From: Cellulomonadaceae bacterium
Lineage (GTDB): Bacteria; Actinomycetota; Actinomycetes; Actinomycetales; Cellulomonadaceae
Length of the DNA stretch: 5,447 nt
Assembly: GCA_031283115.1 (NCBI GenBank)
Contig: JAITCK010000093.1
Span: 1-5,447, forward strand
Direction of reading: 5' to 3'
The position numbers were made by a program, and so were the translations under genes. The stretch's first letter is position 1; the number at the start of each line of letters is the position of its first letter. This document shows positions 5,039-5,447 of the stretch, in pieces. Under the pieces are notes generated by a model. It made no database searches. It saw only the letters and a program-made list of their open reading frames with translations, and was not told where the DNA came from.

Positions 5039-5447
5039 TTAGAGGCCCAGGTCGGCTTCGAAGGCGCCTTCCTCAATGCGGGCCTTGACGGCGCTCAGGT
5101 AGCGGGCGGCGTCGGCTCCGTCAACGAGACGGTGGTCGTAACTGAGGAAGAGGTAGGCGAACTGGCGGATAGCGATGACATCTTCACCGCTGGCCCCCTT
5201 GATGACGGCGGGGCGCTTGGTGATGGTGCCGGTGCCCAGGATGGCCACCTGGCCGCCAGGAACAACGGGCGTGTCAAAGAGGGAGCCGCCCGAACCAGTG
5301 TTGGTGATGGTGAAGGTGGCCCCTTGCAACTCAGCCGGGGTGACCTTGTTGGCGCGGGTGCGGCCACCCAGGTCTCCGATAGCTTTGGCCAGGCCAGCCA
5401 GGGACAGGTCGCCAGCGTTCTTGATGACGGGAACCATGAGGCCGCGC
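5039..5447 (-). CDS. sucB: Dihydrolipoamide acyltransferase E2, C-terminal catalytic part (window edge)
   Basis: This is the E2 core of a 2-oxoacid dehydrogenase complex. It moves the acyl group from lipoyl-lysine to CoA in the cytoplasm. Only the last 135 or so residues are in the window; the frame is open through the edge (RGL precedes MVPVIKNA), so the ATG at 5437 is internal. Seen motifs are [36 protein letters not shown] and the active site SYDHRLVDG, with the catalytic His codon at 5134-5132 and the Asp codon at 5122-5120. The tail GAFEADLGL is typical of the actinobacterial E2 annotated as SucB; in M. tuberculosis the equivalent (DlaT) is the pyruvate dehydrogenase E2, so substrate is not decided here. 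Its lipoyl domains, outside the window, would be the substrate of LipB and LipA encoded nearby. Confidence 0.95.
   Translation of the reverse strand, partial: RGLMVPVIKNAGDLSLAGLAKAIGDLGGRTRANKVTPAELQGATFTITNTGSGGSLFDTPVVPGGQVAILGTGTITKRPAVIKGASGEDVIAIRQFAYLFLSYDHRLVDGADAARYLSAVKARIEEGAFEADLGL

Noticed and set aside
4429..5076. 215-aa minus-strand open frame opposite the kinase-like gene
   Set aside because: It spans a perfect terminator hairpin and overlaps the end of the E2 gene and the lipB promoter region; composition is that of an antisense frame.
1..5447. CRISPR array, tRNA, rRNA, origin or riboswitch
   Set aside because: No regularly spaced direct repeats, no cloverleaf, no recognised RNA motif or DnaA-box cluster was seen on either strand.

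Overview
The window looks like chromosomal DNA from a high-GC Gram-positive bacterium (Actinomycetia). The evidence is the GC-rich genes with GTG starts, a DUF4191-type membrane protein directly after lipA, an E2 acyltransferase ending in FEADLGL, and the gene order E2 - small gene - lipB - lipA - DUF4191. From memory, that order resembles dlaT-Rv2216-lipB-lipA-Rv2219 of Mycobacterium tuberculosis. I cannot name genus or species; the IS256-type transposase is of a kind common in actinobacteria.

Left part (1-1540): a decayed insertion-sequence region. Positions 1-126 hold only scraps of host sequence. Positions about 127-895 are the 5' part of an IS256-family element read on the minus strand. 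Its transposase is a pseudogene with a G-tract frameshift, an in-frame deletion that removes the first catalytic Asp, and a lost 3' end. At 1455-1540 the 5' end of a second, closely related copy lies in the opposite orientation, so 819-895 and 1455-1531 form a 77-bp inverted repeat (73/77 identical). Between the two inward-facing IS tips lies one AT-rich gene (970-1452, plus) for a small two-helix membrane protein with a probable bacterial PH-like domain. It looks foreign to its GC-rich neighbours.

Middle (1541-1822): no convincing gene. It holds a hairpin (1706-1735) that pairs best as minus-strand RNA and probably terminates the lip gene cluster.

Right part (1823-5447): a lipoate synthesis and use cluster. 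On the minus strand, in order of transcription, are lipB (octanoyltransferase), lipA (lipoyl synthase) and a DUF4191 membrane protein. Upstream of lipB and divergent from it is a 142-aa plus-strand protein that reads like a degenerate protein-kinase C-lobe. It converges on the C-terminal part of a dihydrolipoamide acyltransferase (E2, minus strand, cut by the window edge), with a perfect 11-bp hairpin between the two. LipB moves octanoyl from acyl carrier protein to the E2 lipoyl domain and LipA inserts two sulfurs, so the cluster encodes an enzyme subunit next to the machinery that makes its cofactor. No CRISPR array, tRNA or rRNA was seen.
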